Shown here: piece by piece, positions 1 through 13,400 of the stretch
Layout of the letters: the number at the start of each line of letters is the position of its first letter
Position numbering within the stretch: the stretch's first letter is position 1
DNA from: Zygnema cylindricum
Taxonomy: Eukaryota; Streptophyta; Zygnematophyceae; Zygnematales; Zygnemataceae
Length of the DNA: 62,500 nucleotides
Assembly: GCA_037447655.1 (NCBI GenBank)
Contig: JBBHKE010003117.1
Location: 1 to 62,500, forward strand
Direction of reading: 5' to 3'
Made by a program: the position numbers and the translations under genes
The notes under the pieces: generated by a model
Databases searched by the model: none
What the model was told of the DNA's origin: nothing
What the model saw: the letters and a program-made list of their open reading frames with translations, nothing else

Positions 1-125
1 ATTATAACGCTATTTAAGTAGGTGGACCATAATCTGCCACGTCACAGGTACTAAATTAAAATCAATAACGCTAAATTTTTTTTGACGCTATTTAATCCTT
101 GACTCTAATAGCGATTGGCGGTGTA
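1..125. mobile_element. Right end of a TA-flanked inverted-repeat (MITE-like) element
   Basis: The terminal motif CTAATAGCGATTGGCGGTGTA ends at 125. It is the reverse complement of the left-end motif TACACCGYSAATCGYTATTAG found at other sites in this window. The left end lies before the window. No coding capacity is seen. Confidence 0.6.
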
Positions 126-343
126 CTACCCAAAATTTACACGGTGCACTGTACTGTACTGTACCACTGAGATCTACTGTAACGTATCGAAAGTTCCACG
201 TTGTCAAATTTCATTGGCTGGATATTTTGTCGAAAAGTATATACTTCAAAAAATGTTATGTCATGGTACGTCATGATATGCCACTAGTTGTGCCACGTGT
301 GCCAACCTGCTTTGGTGTCAAACTACGTCATGACGACCGACGC

Positions 344-555
344 TACACCGTGAATAACTATTAGCGTTTAGAAATAAATAGCGTTATGAAACAAATAGCG
401 TTGTTAACGCTATTTGAGAATTTGGGGGTTTTGAAGAAAATCATCTACTCTAGTTTGTTTTTTAAAGGGTTTTTATTTATTCTATTTGAGAATTTGGGTA
501 AAAGAACGGGGTACCGCAATTAGAGTCATTGACTCTAATAGCGATTCACGGTGTA
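344..555. mobile_element. Complete short MITE-like element (212 bp)
   Basis: The left terminus TACACCGTGAATAACTATTAG starts at 344. The right terminus, reading CTAATAGCGATTCACGGTGTA, ends at 555. The two ends are inverted repeats of about 25 bp with TA at each outer edge, as expected for a TA target-site duplication. The interior is AT-rich and non-coding. It belongs to the short size class, together with 12426-12603, 26310-26510 and 35208-35429. Confidence 0.72.
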
Positions 556-1002
556 CTAAACTTTTTTGGTCCTTTTTTTTTTTACCATTTTTGCTTTCAA
601 AACCAGTTGAAGTCTTTATCGGTTCAAAAAGAAAATATGAAGAATGATTGGGAATCGGAAAAATCGAAAGCGATTTCCGATTTTAACGCTCTCCATCGTC
701 AAGTGAGTTTTTGTTTTTCATATGTTTTTCCGTATTTTAGTTTTTTTTCCGAAGTTTTCAGTATTTTCATATTTTTATGTATTGTTAGTTTTTGTTTCCA
801 TAATCTCCGTATTCTGCATATGTTGGTTCTTTTTCCGTATTTTCTGGTTTTTGCAATTTTATGTTTTTTTTGTTCGTATTTCTTGCTTAAGTTTTTTGTA
901 AGTATATATAACATAAAATAGAATGCTTAATTTGCTATATATGTATGTATAAAAAAATACGAAGTTTAAACTAAAGGGATCACAATGATTTTTACCCCTT
1001 TT

Positions 1003-1182
1003 ATACCTCTCCCCTCCTCTCCATCCCCTCTCTCCTATCCTCTTTCCTCTCCCCTTTCCGCTCTCTCCTCTCTTCTCCTCCCGCCTGATAACTTCTCCTC
1101 CTCTCCTCTCCCCTCCTCTCCTCTCCTCTCCTCTCCCGTCCCCCCCCTCTCCCTTCCTCTCTCCTCTCCTCAACCCATTTTT
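1003..1182. repeat. CT-rich low-complexity tract
   Basis: A run of CTCTCC and CCTCTC words. Long apparent reading frames on both strands across it (proline/serine/leucine-rich on plus, glycine/arginine/glutamate-rich on minus) are products of the composition and not genes. Confidence 0.85.
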
Positions 1183-1567
1183 ATTATAATGCAAACTTCC
1201 ATTCTCACTTATACCCATTTTGATGTTATTTGATACCCATTCTTAGTATAATTTTAATCCACTATCATTGTAAATATTACCCATTAAGACCCATTTTTAT
1301 TATGAGTTGTGAGACCATTCTCACAACTTTTCATACCCAATCTTATTACTTTTTATAACCATTCTTATTGCTTTTTGTACCAATTCTTGTTTCTATTTGT
1401 ACCCATTCTTATCATGACCATTGGGTTGTCACAACAGGTGGCGAAGTACCTTGTCAATTTATCTGAACATATGGAATCGCCAATCCAACTTCCCCCTAGA
1501 CCAACTCTTTAGAGATTCTCCTTTCCCCCCCACCTCTCTCTCTCCCTCTCCCTCTCTCTCTCCCTTC

Positions 1568-1830
1568 AACTGAAGTCCGGTTCGATGGAAGCTCGATTCG
1601 ACGAAATTCGGTATTTCAACAGAAGTCCGTCTCTCTACGGATGTTCGATTCAACGGAAGTTTACCGCAACGGATTTTTTTCTTTTACGGAAGTACATTTC
1701 AACGGAAGTTCAAATCAACGGAATTCCGATTCAACAGAAGTTTGCTTTCACGGAAGTCCTCTTTAACGGAAGTTCTCCTTAACGGAATTTCGCTGTAACG
1801 GAAGTTTGGTTCAACAAAAGTTCTGAATCT
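1568..1830. repeat. Degenerate tandem repeat of about 18 bp with core AACGGAAGTT
   Basis: Units of the form TTYAACGGAAGTTC recur about every 17-19 bp, with substitutions such as AACAGAAGT and ACGGAATTCC. About 14 units are visible. The same AACGGAA core recurs in a longer-period repeat inside the last gamma-tubulin intron (15668-15960). No coding role is evident. Confidence 0.7.
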
Positions 1831-3604
1831 CGCTTCACCTCCTTGTTGACGAGTGGACCAGGATTGCAAAAGTGACGTCACGTTAGGTCGTCCTTTGGTC
1901 GGTTCATAAGTTCATTAGTTGAGTCAGTAGTAGTACAGCTGTCAATCACTGATTGGTCGAAGGAACTTAAGATGGTATCACATCGAATGACTTGTATACT
2001 GTATTGTATAGGAGTGTGGGCAATTATTGGGTTTGCTACAAAGAAATTACTTCATCACTTAAGTCACATAACTCATAAGTTGAGTCATCAGATAATTTTA
2101 GGGTTCGGTCGATTTCTCCATTTTTGCAGGTCACTATTTAGTGTTTACTAATTCAGTCACAGTCACAAAGTTTGAGGTTTTGTACATTCTTGAGATTTTG
2201 TACTTTTGTTGAGATTTTGCACTTCATTGAGATTGTACTTTGTTGAGATTTTGTACTTTGTATTTGAAGCAATCCCTTTTTTTTTTTTAAGAAGTATTTT
2301 TCAAAGGTTTCTTTTAGATGTAGAATTTTCTTTTTTTTTATGTAAAAAAATAAAATTTAGTTAATTTTGTTAAACTTTTGTTTTCGGGAGCAGTAAATCA
2401 TGTTGTGGCGTTAGCAATTGTAGTACGAATGTACTTTGTTGGAGAAACGGAGGGTGGTACAGATTGAGATGTACATTGTTCAAAATTTTGTTTTACAAAT
2501 TGTTACATTAACATCTGAAAAGTGTGACTAGTTTGCATTGTTTTTTATCAATGTGATCCACACTAATGAACAGATGAACTCAATTTTTGCTTCTTTTTCA
2601 TCCCCCCTCCCCCAAACTTCAGTTTTACTTCTTTTTTTTCGTCTCTATCTCAACTTCACGCATTTTTTTTCGTTTTTTTTTTTTTCTATGTTTTATGTGT
2701 TTTCCTAAATATAAGAAAGCAATAATGACTTAGTCTGGGATGGCATCTAACCACGAAGAATTAGAAGCGTACTGAATGAGAGAGAAAAAAAAATATATAT
2801 ATATATATATAAAAGTATGCCTATTGTGGTAAGAAGGCCACCTGTCTGCAATTAACTGTCCTATTTCTCAAAAATGGTTAAATTGTAAATCCTCCACAAT
2901 CCACACTTACTGTGGGAAAAAGGGACGACATATCACTACTGACAATCAAGTTTTGACTGAATGGAACAAGTAACTTGCAACTCTACTGCTTTGAAAAGTT
3001 TGGCATACATAGGTTATTTCATAAACTGACTTACATAAAGAGCATAAATAATCGATAAAAGATAAACGATTGGCAGTCACTGTACTGAGACAAAAAAAGG
3101 CAGGGAGGGACGGGAAGAGGGAGGGAGGCAGGGACGGAGGAGAGGGATACTCAAAACATACATTTCCATTCATGCTTAATTTGAACTCATTCCAAAAAAG
3201 AACACAAAAACCTATGAACAATAAACACCTGTCACAGGTAGAAGCCTAGTCCATGCATCAAGTCTCTTTTAGCTCATGATTATCCCTTACTTTTTAGGAT
3301 TTTTACGGTTTTTCAGGGTTTCCTAGGGATTTTTAGAATTTCCAAACATAAATCACAAATTGATTTCCAATATTTAGTATATTTATCATCGAGGATGAAC
3401 GAGAGTAAAAAAAAAAAAAAAAAAAATACACATGCCATACTGTACAAAGATACTCTCTAATTATTGTGAGGAAAACCTGGCAAAAAGTCTACCGCACATA
3501 TCCACTTCCAATCGATTTAGACAGGACCACTCATATCAAACCTAGTAAAAAAAAAAAAAAAAAACAGAGTGAAGAAAGAAACGAGTCTAGAGAAAAAAAA
3601 GAGT

Positions 3605-5164
3605 CTAATGCTGGGCCCACTGAATACTTTTGATATCAATTCCCTCCTGTACCATTTCCCATAACGGGCTCATAGCTCTCAGTTTTTCCACTTGCAAAAC
3701 AGTAAGCTCTATGGCACGATCCACCTCTTCTTCCGTCGTAAACCTCCCAATACCAAACCTAATTGAGGTATGTGCCATATCTTCGTCCACTCCCAAAGCC
3801 CTTAACACATACGAGGGTTCAAGACTTGCCGAAGTACAAGCCGAGCCACTCGAAACGGCTACGTCCTTAAGCCCCATCAACAAAGACTCCCCTTCAACTC
3901 CTGCAAAAGATATGTTAATATTGCCAAAATATCGATGTTCCATGCTTCCGTTCACTTCAACATCCGAGAGACGAGACGTGATTCCCTCAATTAGCCTCTT
4001 TTTGAGCTTCAAAACATGTTCCGTATCGGTTTCGAGTTCCTTCTGAGCAATCTCACAAGCAGCTCCAAAACCTACCACTAATGGTGTGGGAACTGTACCA
4101 CTTCTCAACCCTCTCTCTTGTCCTCCTCCACTCATCTGTGGCTCCAACCTAACCCTAGGTCTCCTTCGAATATAAAGAGCTCCAATTCCCTTTGGACCGT
4201 AAACCTTGTGAGCGCTTATTGACATTAAGTCAATATTCATTTCATCCACATTCACAGGAATCTTCCCTATTGCTTGGGCGGCATCTGTGTGAAAGAAAAT
4301 TTTCTTTTCTCGACATATTTGACCGATTTCCTTCATCGGTTGAATAACACCAATCTCATTATTGACTAACATAACTGAAACTAACACCGTATCGCTTCGA
4401 ATTGCCGCTTTCAGTTGATCGATATCAATTAAACCGTCTTTTTTGACCGGAAGATAAGTGATGTCGAATCCCTCCTGTTGCAAAGACCGACAACTGTCCA
4501 AAACACACTTGTGTTCCGTCTGAGTAGTAATAATATGCCTCTTCTTTTCTTTGTAAAAATGAGCCACACCTTTCAAAGAAATATTATTCGATTCCGTCGC
4601 ACCAGACGTAAAAACTATCTCTTTAGGGTTTGCACCAATCAAATTGGCTATTTGAGACCTCCCTTTCTCCACTGCATTCTCACTCTCCCATCCGTACATA
4701 TGTGTTCTCGAATGAGGATTTCCAAACTGTTCCGTTAAGTACGGAAGCATGGCATCCAGGACACGTGGATCCACAGGAGAGGTCGCTTGCATATCCAAAT
4801 ATAAAGGTCTCCCGCGCAGTTTTACACCCTTCATATCAATTCCTACCGATTCTTCCTTTTTTAATAAGGAAAAATCTTTTTCTCCTCCAAATTCTTCTGC
4901 CACCGGTTCTTCTTCCACGTGTTCTTCTTCCACAGGTTCCGCTAACGACGCGAATCCATGGCTTAAACGCGGAATTGCGCAGGATGACGTCAGCAGAGGC
5001 GCGGATAGAGATGGCAGCGATGATGAAGGTGAAGCTGACGTCAGGGATTTGAGAGAGTAGTGCACGGACAAAGAGGAGAAGCTGTGGAGGCCTCGAGAGG
5101 AGGGGGAGAGGAGAGGGAGAGTTCGTTTAACAAGAGGGCGGAGACGGTTTGTAACACTCGACAT
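3605..5164 (-). CDS. NFS1: Cysteine desulfurase, mitochondrial (NFS1/IscS type)
   Basis: A single uninterrupted exon encodes 519 residues. The enzyme is a PLP-dependent class V aminotransferase-fold protein that takes sulfur from cysteine, giving alanine and an enzyme-bound persulfide for Fe-S cluster assembly in the mitochondrial matrix. The sequence shows [12 protein letters not shown] with the PLP lysine at about K320, a TEHKC histidine near 218, [10 protein letters not shown] near 292-301, and the active-site loop [14 protein letters not shown] with the catalytic cysteine near 443. The C-terminus ends in IQWAQH, as usual in the family. The first 75 or so residues are rich in Ser, Arg and Leu and lack acids, as in a mitochondrial presequence. 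They are followed by an acidic linker (about 78-95) that makes the protein longer than most homologues. The start ATG at 5164 is the first in frame and gives the presequence. Lack of introns contrasts with every other recognised gene here; plant NFS1 genes are often intronless. Confidence 0.96.
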   Translation of the reverse strand: MSSVTNRLRPLVKRTLPLLSPSSRGLHSFSSLSVHYSLKSLTSASPSSSLPSLSAPLLTSSCAIPRLSHGFASLAEPVEEEHVEEEPVAEEFGGEKDFSLLKKEESVGIDMKGVKLRGRPLYLDMQATSPVDPRVLDAMLPYLTEQFGNPHSRTHMYGWESENAVEKGRSQIANLIGANPKEIVFTSGATESNNISLKGVAHFYKEKKRHIITTQTEHKCVLDSCRSLQQEGFDITYLPVKKDGLIDIDQLKAAIRSDTVLVSVMLVNNEIGVIQPMKEIGQICREKKIFFHTDAAQAIGKIPVNVDEMNIDLMSISAHKVYGPKGIGALYIRRRPRVRLEPQMSGGGQERGLRSGTVPTPLVVGFGAACEIAQKELETDTEHVLKLKKRLIEGITSRLSDVEVNGSMEHRYFGNINISFAGVEGESLLMGLKDVAVSSGSACTSASLEPSYVLRALGVDEDMAHTSIRFGIGRFTTEEEVDRAIELTVLQVEKLRAMSPLWEMVQEGIDIKSIQWAQH

Positions 5165-5435
5165 GGCTGGTAGGAAGAAACGACAAGATGGTTGTGAGGG
5201 AGAGAAAGAAAAGAAAAACTAGAAAGAAGGGAGGAAGAAGAGCGCACTTCAAAAAAGAGAAAGAATGAGGGAGCAAAAAACAGAAGAAGAAAGGCAACAG
5301 CAAAAAAAAAGAGTTATGGATGGTAAAAAGAAAAAATAAAAAACACGAGAGAGTGAAAAGTAAGGAAAACTAAGGCATAACAGTTTCTAGACCTAGTAAA
5401 GTATAGAGAGGAATAAAAGATAAAGAGAGTTGCCC
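5165..5435 (-). promoter_or_regulatory. NFS1 upstream region
   Basis: A purine-rich stretch on the plus strand (5170-5440, GAAAGAAAG-type words) lies directly upstream of the NFS1 ATG. It should contain the 5' UTR and core promoter. No TATA box is placed with confidence. A transposon fragment abuts it at about 5436. Confidence 0.35.
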
Positions 5436-5616
5436 TCTCGTCCGTATTCCACACTATTTAAAACGAACCTATATTAGAATGTTGTTACGCTAATTAAAAC
5501 ATACCTAAATTAGAATAATGAAAAAATTAGAATCGTTTACTCTATTTGATGTGATAGAGTCGAAATTTCGAGCGACCGAATTAGAGTAATTTACTCTAAT
5601 TACGATGCGCGGTGTA
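5436..5616. mobile_element. One-ended fragment of the long MITE-like element
   Basis: The right terminus CTAATTACGATGCGCGGTGTA ends at 5616. Read in reverse complement, 5616 to about 5436 matches the left 180 bp of the full-length element at 35569-36189, including CGACCGAATTAGAGTAA and GAATAATGAAAAAATTAGAAT. The other end is absent, so this is a truncated copy about 270 bp upstream of the NFS1 start codon. Confidence 0.65.
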
Positions 5617-5813
5617 CAGTATTTAGTTATATACTATATATTATATTGTTTTCGTGCTGTATTTTAATTTTAATTACAGCAACGGAAATTCATACATAAT
5701 TTTTCTCGAAGGATTTCCGTTGGAATATTGAAAACGACTTAAAGAGTGGACCACGCTATTTGTTTTTCTCATTTTGTGTCGTCATAGAGTCAATAAAAAT
5801 TTGTGAGCAACAC

Positions 5814-6357
5814 TACACCGCCAATCGTTATTAGCGTGTAAGTTTTTTTAGCGTATAAAAATAATTACCGTGGTGTACGCTATTTAAGAATTTGAAAATT
5901 TTGGAAAAAATCATACATTCTAATTGTTTGGTTATGGTAATTTGGATCTTTGAAAAAAAAAATGTCGGTCGCAAACATGCTTACACTAATATAGGTCTTC
6001 GTACAAAATCTGACAAATCGTACACAAATCGTACATTCACACGGTCGAAACGCGGCTGTCGGACGAATATGTGCGAGCGGGATTTTTTACGACCTGGTTT
6101 TTTTTCCTTTTTAGAACGCACATTCTCATGCGTCCACGGTTACTAAAACTAATTTATTGTAATTTTTAACTTAAAAAGGTACATTTATGTACGGTCTGAC
6201 ACTGACCGTATACCACTCTATTTAAGAGACAACGTACTGAATATAACCCTAAATAGAATAAAGAAAAAAATAGAATAAACTACGCTATTTGAGAATAAAA
6301 CAAAAAAAAAGCGGGACGGGATTAGCGTACACAACGCTAATAGCGATTGGCGGTGTA
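5814..6357. mobile_element. Long MITE-like element, copy 1 of a head-to-head pair (544 bp)
   Basis: It begins with TACACCGCCAATCGTTATTAG and ends with CTAATAGCGATTGGCGGTGTA, giving well-matched inverted termini with TA at the edges. The interior is AT-rich and has no convincing protein. Internal words such as GTACAAAATCTGACAA are shared, in opposite orientation, with 6366-6920. Confidence 0.75.
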
Positions 6358-6365
6358 CTGTACAG

Positions 6366-6920
6366 TACACCGTCAATCGCTATTAGAGTATATAACGCCA
6401 ATTCGGTGCCCTTTTTTCAAAAAAAAAACCTGAAATACAATCCATAATTCTATTTTTTCCATTATTCTAATTAGGTTTTTTTTTCAATTAGCGTTAATAG
6501 TGGAAGTACACTGTGATGGAAATAGTGTGGCGTACGGACAGTGTATCTCCGTATGAAATGGTACTTTTTGAATTACAAAAGCATAAAAAATACACTTAAC
6601 ATTATTGCGCACACATGTGAATGTGCACTGGAAGAAAGAGACGCATACTCGTCGGAAAAAATCACGTTCTCATATGTTCGTCCGTCGACCGTGTGAACAG
6701 TGCGACGGCGTACGAATTGTCAGATTTTGTATGGATACACATATTACTGTAGACATTGAAAGGGCGGGTATTTATTATTCAGGACAACCCAAAATACAGT
6801 TAGGGATTAATTAGTATATATATTTTTTTTCAAAAAAATAAAATTCCCGATTAGTGTTAATAACACTAATTTTTTTTTTACGCTATTTATTCCTTTACTC
6901 TAATAGCGATTGACGGTGTA
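6366..6920. mobile_element. Long MITE-like element, copy 2 of a head-to-head pair (555 bp)
   Basis: It begins with TACACCGTCAATCGCTATTAG and ends with TAGCGATTGACGGTGTA. Only 8 bp (CTGTACAG) separate it from copy 1, so the junction is a palindrome. Its interior is homologous to copy 1 in reverse orientation. Confidence 0.75.
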
Positions 6921-7485
6921 CTGTAGTTTACATTTCCACTTAGAACACTAAAACTGGTGGACATCTGCTGAGCGCGTCAGACAAGACGGAGCCAGCAACT
7001 GTAAGTAGCCTTGTACGGATCTATCGTTCAGCATCATAATCGTACCGTATTGCAATCGTACAACCGTACTTTCAGTGTACGGTTCTGTACGGATCGCTGC
7101 ATACGGAATCCATGGCTTCCGCTGACATTGATGAGCTTACATGATAGACAGTGGTGTCTGTAACTCCCTTTGCCAGCCATAATTAGAATGAAAGGAAATT
7201 ATATGTTGGTGTTTTAAAGCTTGTTGAGGTTTGTAAGAAACATTGTAACTTCTTTACCCTTGGTTCTCTGACTAAAATCGTCCTAAGGTTGCTGGAATAA
7301 AACTCTAAGGTAGTAGTTTGTTACAAAAACTCAAAAGAAGGAAAAGCAGAAAGAAGGAAGGAAACACTTGTAAAATCGTAAAATACAATGAGTTAGTTGA
7401 TCCCTTACCAAAGGGAACAGTCTAGAAACATTCCACAGGGAAGTGCCGACGTGGCTAAAGTGCTGTAGTTTGTCAGTTTGCGGAA
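6921..7485 (+). promoter_or_regulatory. Gamma-tubulin upstream region
   Basis: About 565 bp lie between the transposon and the gamma-tubulin ATG. It should contain the promoter and 5' UTR. Short near-repeats of CGTAC words occur at 7010-7105. No specific regulatory site is supported. Confidence 0.3.
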
Positions 7486-10400
7486 ATGCCTCGTGAAATC
7501 ATTACTTTGCAGGTAGGACAATGCGGAAACCAGGTAGGAATGGAGTTTTGGAAGCAGCTTTGCCAAGAGCACGGAATTCAGAAGAATGGCATCATTGAAG
7601 ACTTTGCAACGGCACAGGTATGAATCATTTTTTACAATCACGCATTTTTTTACATTTATGCAATTTTAACATTCGTGCAATTTTCACATTCATGCAATTA
7701 TACATTCATGCAGCTTTTAGATTCATGCAGTTTTTACATTTTGCATTGTTTGCATTTGTGGTAAGTCTCTCATTTTGCAGTTTCTCTTTTTTTTTCAGTG
7801 TAGATTTTTTCTTGTACACAGATGCATGTTTGAAGAATGTTACAATTTATTTATTTTAATCTTCTCTTTCCACTTAATTTTCGTTTACAAGGAAATGACA
7901 TTTACATTATGGTGAAATCTCACAATGCTGACCGAAAAGTACCAAAAGGTTACAAATTTCGGTCAGCGTCCCAACATTTTCACCTTAGTGCTGTATGCCA
8001 TTTTATGCAAGGAACATAGTATTGCATACCATAGCTGTTTTGTTGGTGTACCTCTATCGGTGTTATGCTTGTAATACTCACAAATAGTGGTCAAGTGTAG
8101 CGGAACTGTTGACATTCTCTCACTGAAAAGTTTCTGTGCACGTGTGTGCTAATGCGATTTGTGTCAGTAACTTATTAGATTGTCAGGTACAATCCTTGGA
8201 TTTTAGGTGAACATGCTTATTATAGTGATGCCATCATCGATGACACTTTGGTTAATAAGTGTTTACAATGCTAAACTGGATCGGTATTTGTCAACTCCCC
8301 CAAATCAGCTCTTCCACTAGTCATTTGTTGATAAATTCACATATTTCACCTGAAAATCTAGTGCACCATGCTCAAGATGGTGTATGACATCCTGACAATC
8401 GGAGTTCAATAATACTTGTCAGTCTGGTTCTTATGAATCAGGTGTGATCCACACTAGATCATGTTTCTGATTAGAACCATTCACATCAATGCCCCTCAAT
8501 ACCTTAAAGCGCAGTTTTGCTGAAAGTACTCTGCCCATTGCTACTAGTCTAAAGAAATTGTTAGTATAAAGCGTGATTGGTATACTAATTTAGTGCCTAG
8601 TGATGAGGCTTATTGTAATCCACTTCCTTGAATAGTGTTGCTAACACCATGTTATGATGTTCGCCCAAAAAAAGTCGCGAACAAATTGGTGCTATTATCA
8701 TTAGTAGGGATTGGCAGTGAAGTGATGGCCACACCACAATATTAACACTGTATCTGGCAATTTTGCATATGTATTATGCATCCAAATTATGGATTTAAAT
8801 AGAGGATCTAATTGCAATGCAAATTACCACTTTCTGAAAAAAATCGCCGTTGTCCATTTTTTTTGGTTTATGGACTCTGCTTTATTTGTTTGCTTTTGAT
8901 GACCTGATGATTGAGTGATTTGAAAGGTTTAAAATCTTAAAACAGCTATTATATGTCTGGTGGAACATCATTAAAACTTGAATGTTATGATGGTTCTATG
9001 AATACAAATGGACAAGTTTTTTGGAAATCGTGCGAAGAAAAATGAAATTGAGCATTGGTTGTATGTTATGTGTAGGGCATCGATCGGAAAGACCTCTTTT
9101 TCTATCAAGCTGACGACGACCACTATGTCCCACGAGCCCTTTTGATCGACTTGGAACCGAGAGTGATTAATGCAATTCAACAAAGCGAGTACCGAAATTT
9201 GTATAATAATGAGAATGTTTTCATCGCCGAGCATGGTGGAGGTGCTGGAAATAATTGGGCGAATGGGTTTGAACAGGTGAATGCACTTCAACGTTTTGCT
9301 TCAACATTAAGTCCACCGATGCCTTTTTAGAATACAAATGCATTCTGAGGAATAAGAAGCAATTTCTTTGATTTATTTCAGAGTGACCTCTGCCAACTCT
9401 ATGTTATTTGTCTAAAGAAAACGGGACAATTTACAAAAAGCAATGTTATGTGAAACAATAATGGAAGGATTTTATTCGTTGTTTATATTCTTATATTGGC
9501 GTGGAGGATATGCTTATATTTCAGGGAGCGAAGTATTCTGAGGAGGTATTGGACATGATTGATCGAGAAGCCGATGACAGTGACAACCTCGAGGGATTCC
9601 TCCTCTGTCACTCGATTGCGGGAGGTACTGGCTCAGGTGAGTAGGTTCATCATTTTGGATCAAAAATTATAACGAACTTACAAATAGGACAGTTTTACTG
9701 CTCAACTATTACCTTCTCACGATTTTATGGTTCCTTCTCCTTCTTTATTTGGACATGAAACCTCATATTGAATCCTATAAGACAATTGCAAGCAGAAAAG
9801 ACCGAGTAGAAAAAGTGGTTTACAAATGTAAGCTTAGTCTGGTCAATCTGTTTTTTGATGCAACTGAGATTTTGCTTTTATTTTTTCCTCTCGTATTGCC
9901 CTACAGGCATGGGTTCGTATCTCATGGAGGCCTTAAATGACCATTATGGAAAGAAACTCGTCCAAACTTACAGTGTATTTCCTAATCAAAGTGAACCGGA
10001 CGTAGTCGTACAGCCTTACAATTCTATTCTCACCTTGAAACGTCTAACTCTAAATGCCGACAGTGTTGTTGTATTGGATAATACGGCTCTAAACCGAGTC
10101 GCAGTCGATCGTTTACATATTGCTGATCCCACGATATCAGAAACAAATTCTCTTGTTGCAACTGTTATGGCTGCAAGTACATCGACTTTGAGGTATCCGG
10201 GTTATATGAATAATGACCTCGCCGGACTAGTTTCTACCCTCGTTACTGTGCCGAAATGTCATTTTCTTATGACTGGATATACGCCTCTGACTGTTGAAAG
10301 ACAGGTGAGATTCGTGCAGTTAAACAACTAAGGAAACTAGAGTGTGTCTGTTGTGATTTTTCGTGGTCACTGTTTTTTGTTCTCCGGTTGTTTGGCATGC

Positions 10401-13400
10401 CTTGCTGGAAATGGCTCCTTAAATTGCAGTCTAAGCAAAAGGGTGGGTGATGTTTGTTGTTGAAGTAAATTGAAAACAGGCGGGGAATTGCAATTTTTTT
10501 ATTCAATTATAAGTTGTCTTATCACTTAAACGCTCTTATTTGAATGCAGGAAAGTATAGTGCGGAAAACATCAGTACTGGATGTTATGCGTCGACTATTG
10601 CAGGTTTTTATTCTATCCCTTTATGACCATAGGTTATAGGATGACTACAAAACCGTGGATTGGTTCAGGGTTTTGGAGGCATTTAGTGAGGAAAAAAAAG
10701 TAGTCTTTCCATTTGGTCCGATTAATTACTGATATCCGGTTGAATAGGAAGGTACGGTAATCTGGACGTCGTTCCTATGTTTTATTCGTGTCATAGAGTG
10801 GGACCCTGACGGTGAACCTATACTTTTGCGGTTTATTTCTTTTAATGTAATTTGTTTTTTCTTGCACCGACAGATTGTGACGTTGACCTTTTAGTTAAGT
10901 CAACTGGAATGGTTTGTAAGGTGAATTGGTTAAATCTGTTTGTTACAGCAAATGACTTTTCATTAAATATTATGCTGTAGGGTTGCACCAAATACAATGA
11001 GAGATACTGCGAACCATTATTAAACTCGTTAAAAAAAGTTAAGTTGGCGATTGTGAGAGGATGTATTATAGAGTAGACTTCTTTCAGTTTTTAGAGTACC
11101 GTTGAAGAAACCAACTATTGTATAAGTGTAAGGCCAATTTCAGACGATCCGTTAAACAAAAAACCTAAGTATATTTCAAATTTCTTGGTAAACTTGGTCA
11201 TTTTTTCCTGTTTTCACGCCATTCTGTGAGGAGGAATAAGCTTGTCCTCTCAATGTTTTCTTACTGGACTTGTTCTTAATCGGGTATATTGGGGTTTATG
11301 TTGAGTGCAGCCGAAAAATATGATGGTTTCGTCTTATGCTCGGCCCAAAGACTTAAGCCAGGCAAAATATATTTCTATCCTAAACATTATTTTGGGTGAA
11401 GTGGACCCAACTCAGGTAAATAATTGTCGTTGAAGAAAGCTTGAAATGAATGTATTGGAGATTCTGAATTATGAATGCTCGAAAGGTTGAGAAGCGTGGA
11501 AAGAAGAAGTTGAAGCGAAACGGGATCAGTGAATTTCAGAGGGCGGTTAATTTTTTTTTTACGTTTCAGAGTCAAATTTATTTGGTATACGGAAGCAAAA
11601 GTATTTTATAAATATATGCTCCTTTTGAGTGGTCGGCAAACAAGTAGAATATAGAAACACCTTGTCATTGTTGATTTGTGAAGTAAAGCCTCCACTTTGT
11701 TACTGCATTTCTAGACTATATTTGAAGATTAGTAACTTTGGTTAGGAATATTTTTCTTTTGGTTGTCACATTTTCTTCCTTTTTGGAGATATACTCAGAG
11801 AAAATGGTTTTTATTGTTTGCCATTTTAACACTACATTTGGTAAATTCAAGGCGTCAAAATTGATGATTTGATTCGGGAAAACCGGACGATTCAGGTTCA
11901 CAACAGCCTACAACGAATCCGAGAACGACAGCTGGCAAGCTTTATTGAATGGGGCCCCGCAAGTATTCAGGTACTTTTTCATTCGGTATTTTAGGTTTAA
12001 GTGTCTCCCTGGACAATGGAAAATCTATTCCAACGTTTTTTTAGACCCAGACTCCAATTTTTCGAAGTTGCAGTTCACCGTACACCACGATTAGTGTCTT
12101 CTAATAAAATATCAAAATTGTCGAGATTTTGGGTTTCTCAGAGACTTAATACACACTATTTTAGGTAGTTTAATCTGGTATAAATCACACATGATATTTT
12201 TTTAGTTCAGTCTGACATACTGGCGTTTATGAACAAGTACAATGCTAAAAATTAGACCTAATATGCCGATAGCACATTCTGATTTACGGTTCAAAAATCT
12301 GTCACTTTTTTCACTTTTGTTACAGGTAAAAAAAATGTGCTGAGCATTGCAAAGTGTGTTTTTGCAAATTGTTTGCAATCACAATAACTTGTCGTTCAGT
12401 CTACATGAAATGGTGTGCCTTAAACTACACTGCCCATCACTATTAGAGTTAGTGAATTATTAACTTTAACACTCTATTATAGTTAACTACACTAAATTAT
12501 GTTTTGCCACGTGGCTCATCATGGCTTAACTACATAGTGTTATCAACACTAAATTATGGTTTTGAATTAAGATGGTTCAAGTTTAATAGCAATGCGCAGT
12601 GTAGCTTACTGGGGATGAATTAGTGTCTGACCCAAGTTTTTAGCTACAAAATTCACTATAATTAGTATGAATCATATTAAATTTAGGTGCCAATTTTTCT
12701 AAGCCTGGATATGAACTAGTCCTTGTGTATATCGAGCAGGTTTTGCCGATAATGGATATGTACTTTTTTGGGTGGTCTCAAAAAACAATATATTGTGTTG
12801 ATTTATTGTATCGCCAATAATTGCGACCTTTCAATATTGGTATCGCGATATCATCAATTTATTTTTGTACTCTTGAAACATTTTTTTTCTATGCCGTTGA
12901 GGCTGGAAAGCGTTTCTCAGTACGGTACACTACACTGTACTGTACAGTAATGAATTTTTGCCAAGAGTTTGACTTTGTACCTTAATTATTATGTTTTCAG
13001 ATTTTGTACCCTGAAATTCTGGCCAGTCAAGTGTTTGGTAAAGATTTAGCGAGATATGTTTCCGGTCTAGTAAAGCTTTACCTACGGATTGCCGTACAGT
13101 TATCAATCGATTATCGCCAGTTATCGCAATATCGCAATATCAATATTTATAGACAAACTCGATAAATATCGGATTTCCAAAGTCTCTGTTTCGATAGGTA
13201 CCGATATTGTGATATATACCTGATACAACACTCGTTAAGCGTGATAAAATAAATGGACTTCGATAAATTGGGTAAAATTGTCAAATGAAATTGTGGATTT
13301 GAATGTGTATTTAAATTGTATTTTCCTCTCTTTCTGTATAGCAATTACTAGAGTGTTTCTCACTGATTGGGATGGTTTTCATTCTAATTCATTTTTTCAT

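Larger units (their letters stand above)
556..3604. other. Intergenic, repeat-rich, no gene seen
   Basis: No reading frame here looks like a conserved protein. The stretch holds a CT-rich tract near 1003-1182, a degenerate 18-bp repeat at 1568-1830, homopolymer runs, an (AT)n run near 2792-2811 and poly(A) runs near 3409-3426 and 3547-3563. The part nearest 3604 presumably contains the NFS1 3' UTR. Confidence 0.6.

Noticed and set aside
1003-1233. Open frames over CT-rich sequence on both strands
   Set aside because: They are pure low-complexity translations (Ser/Pro/Leu or Gly/Arg/Glu) with no domain, splice or start context.
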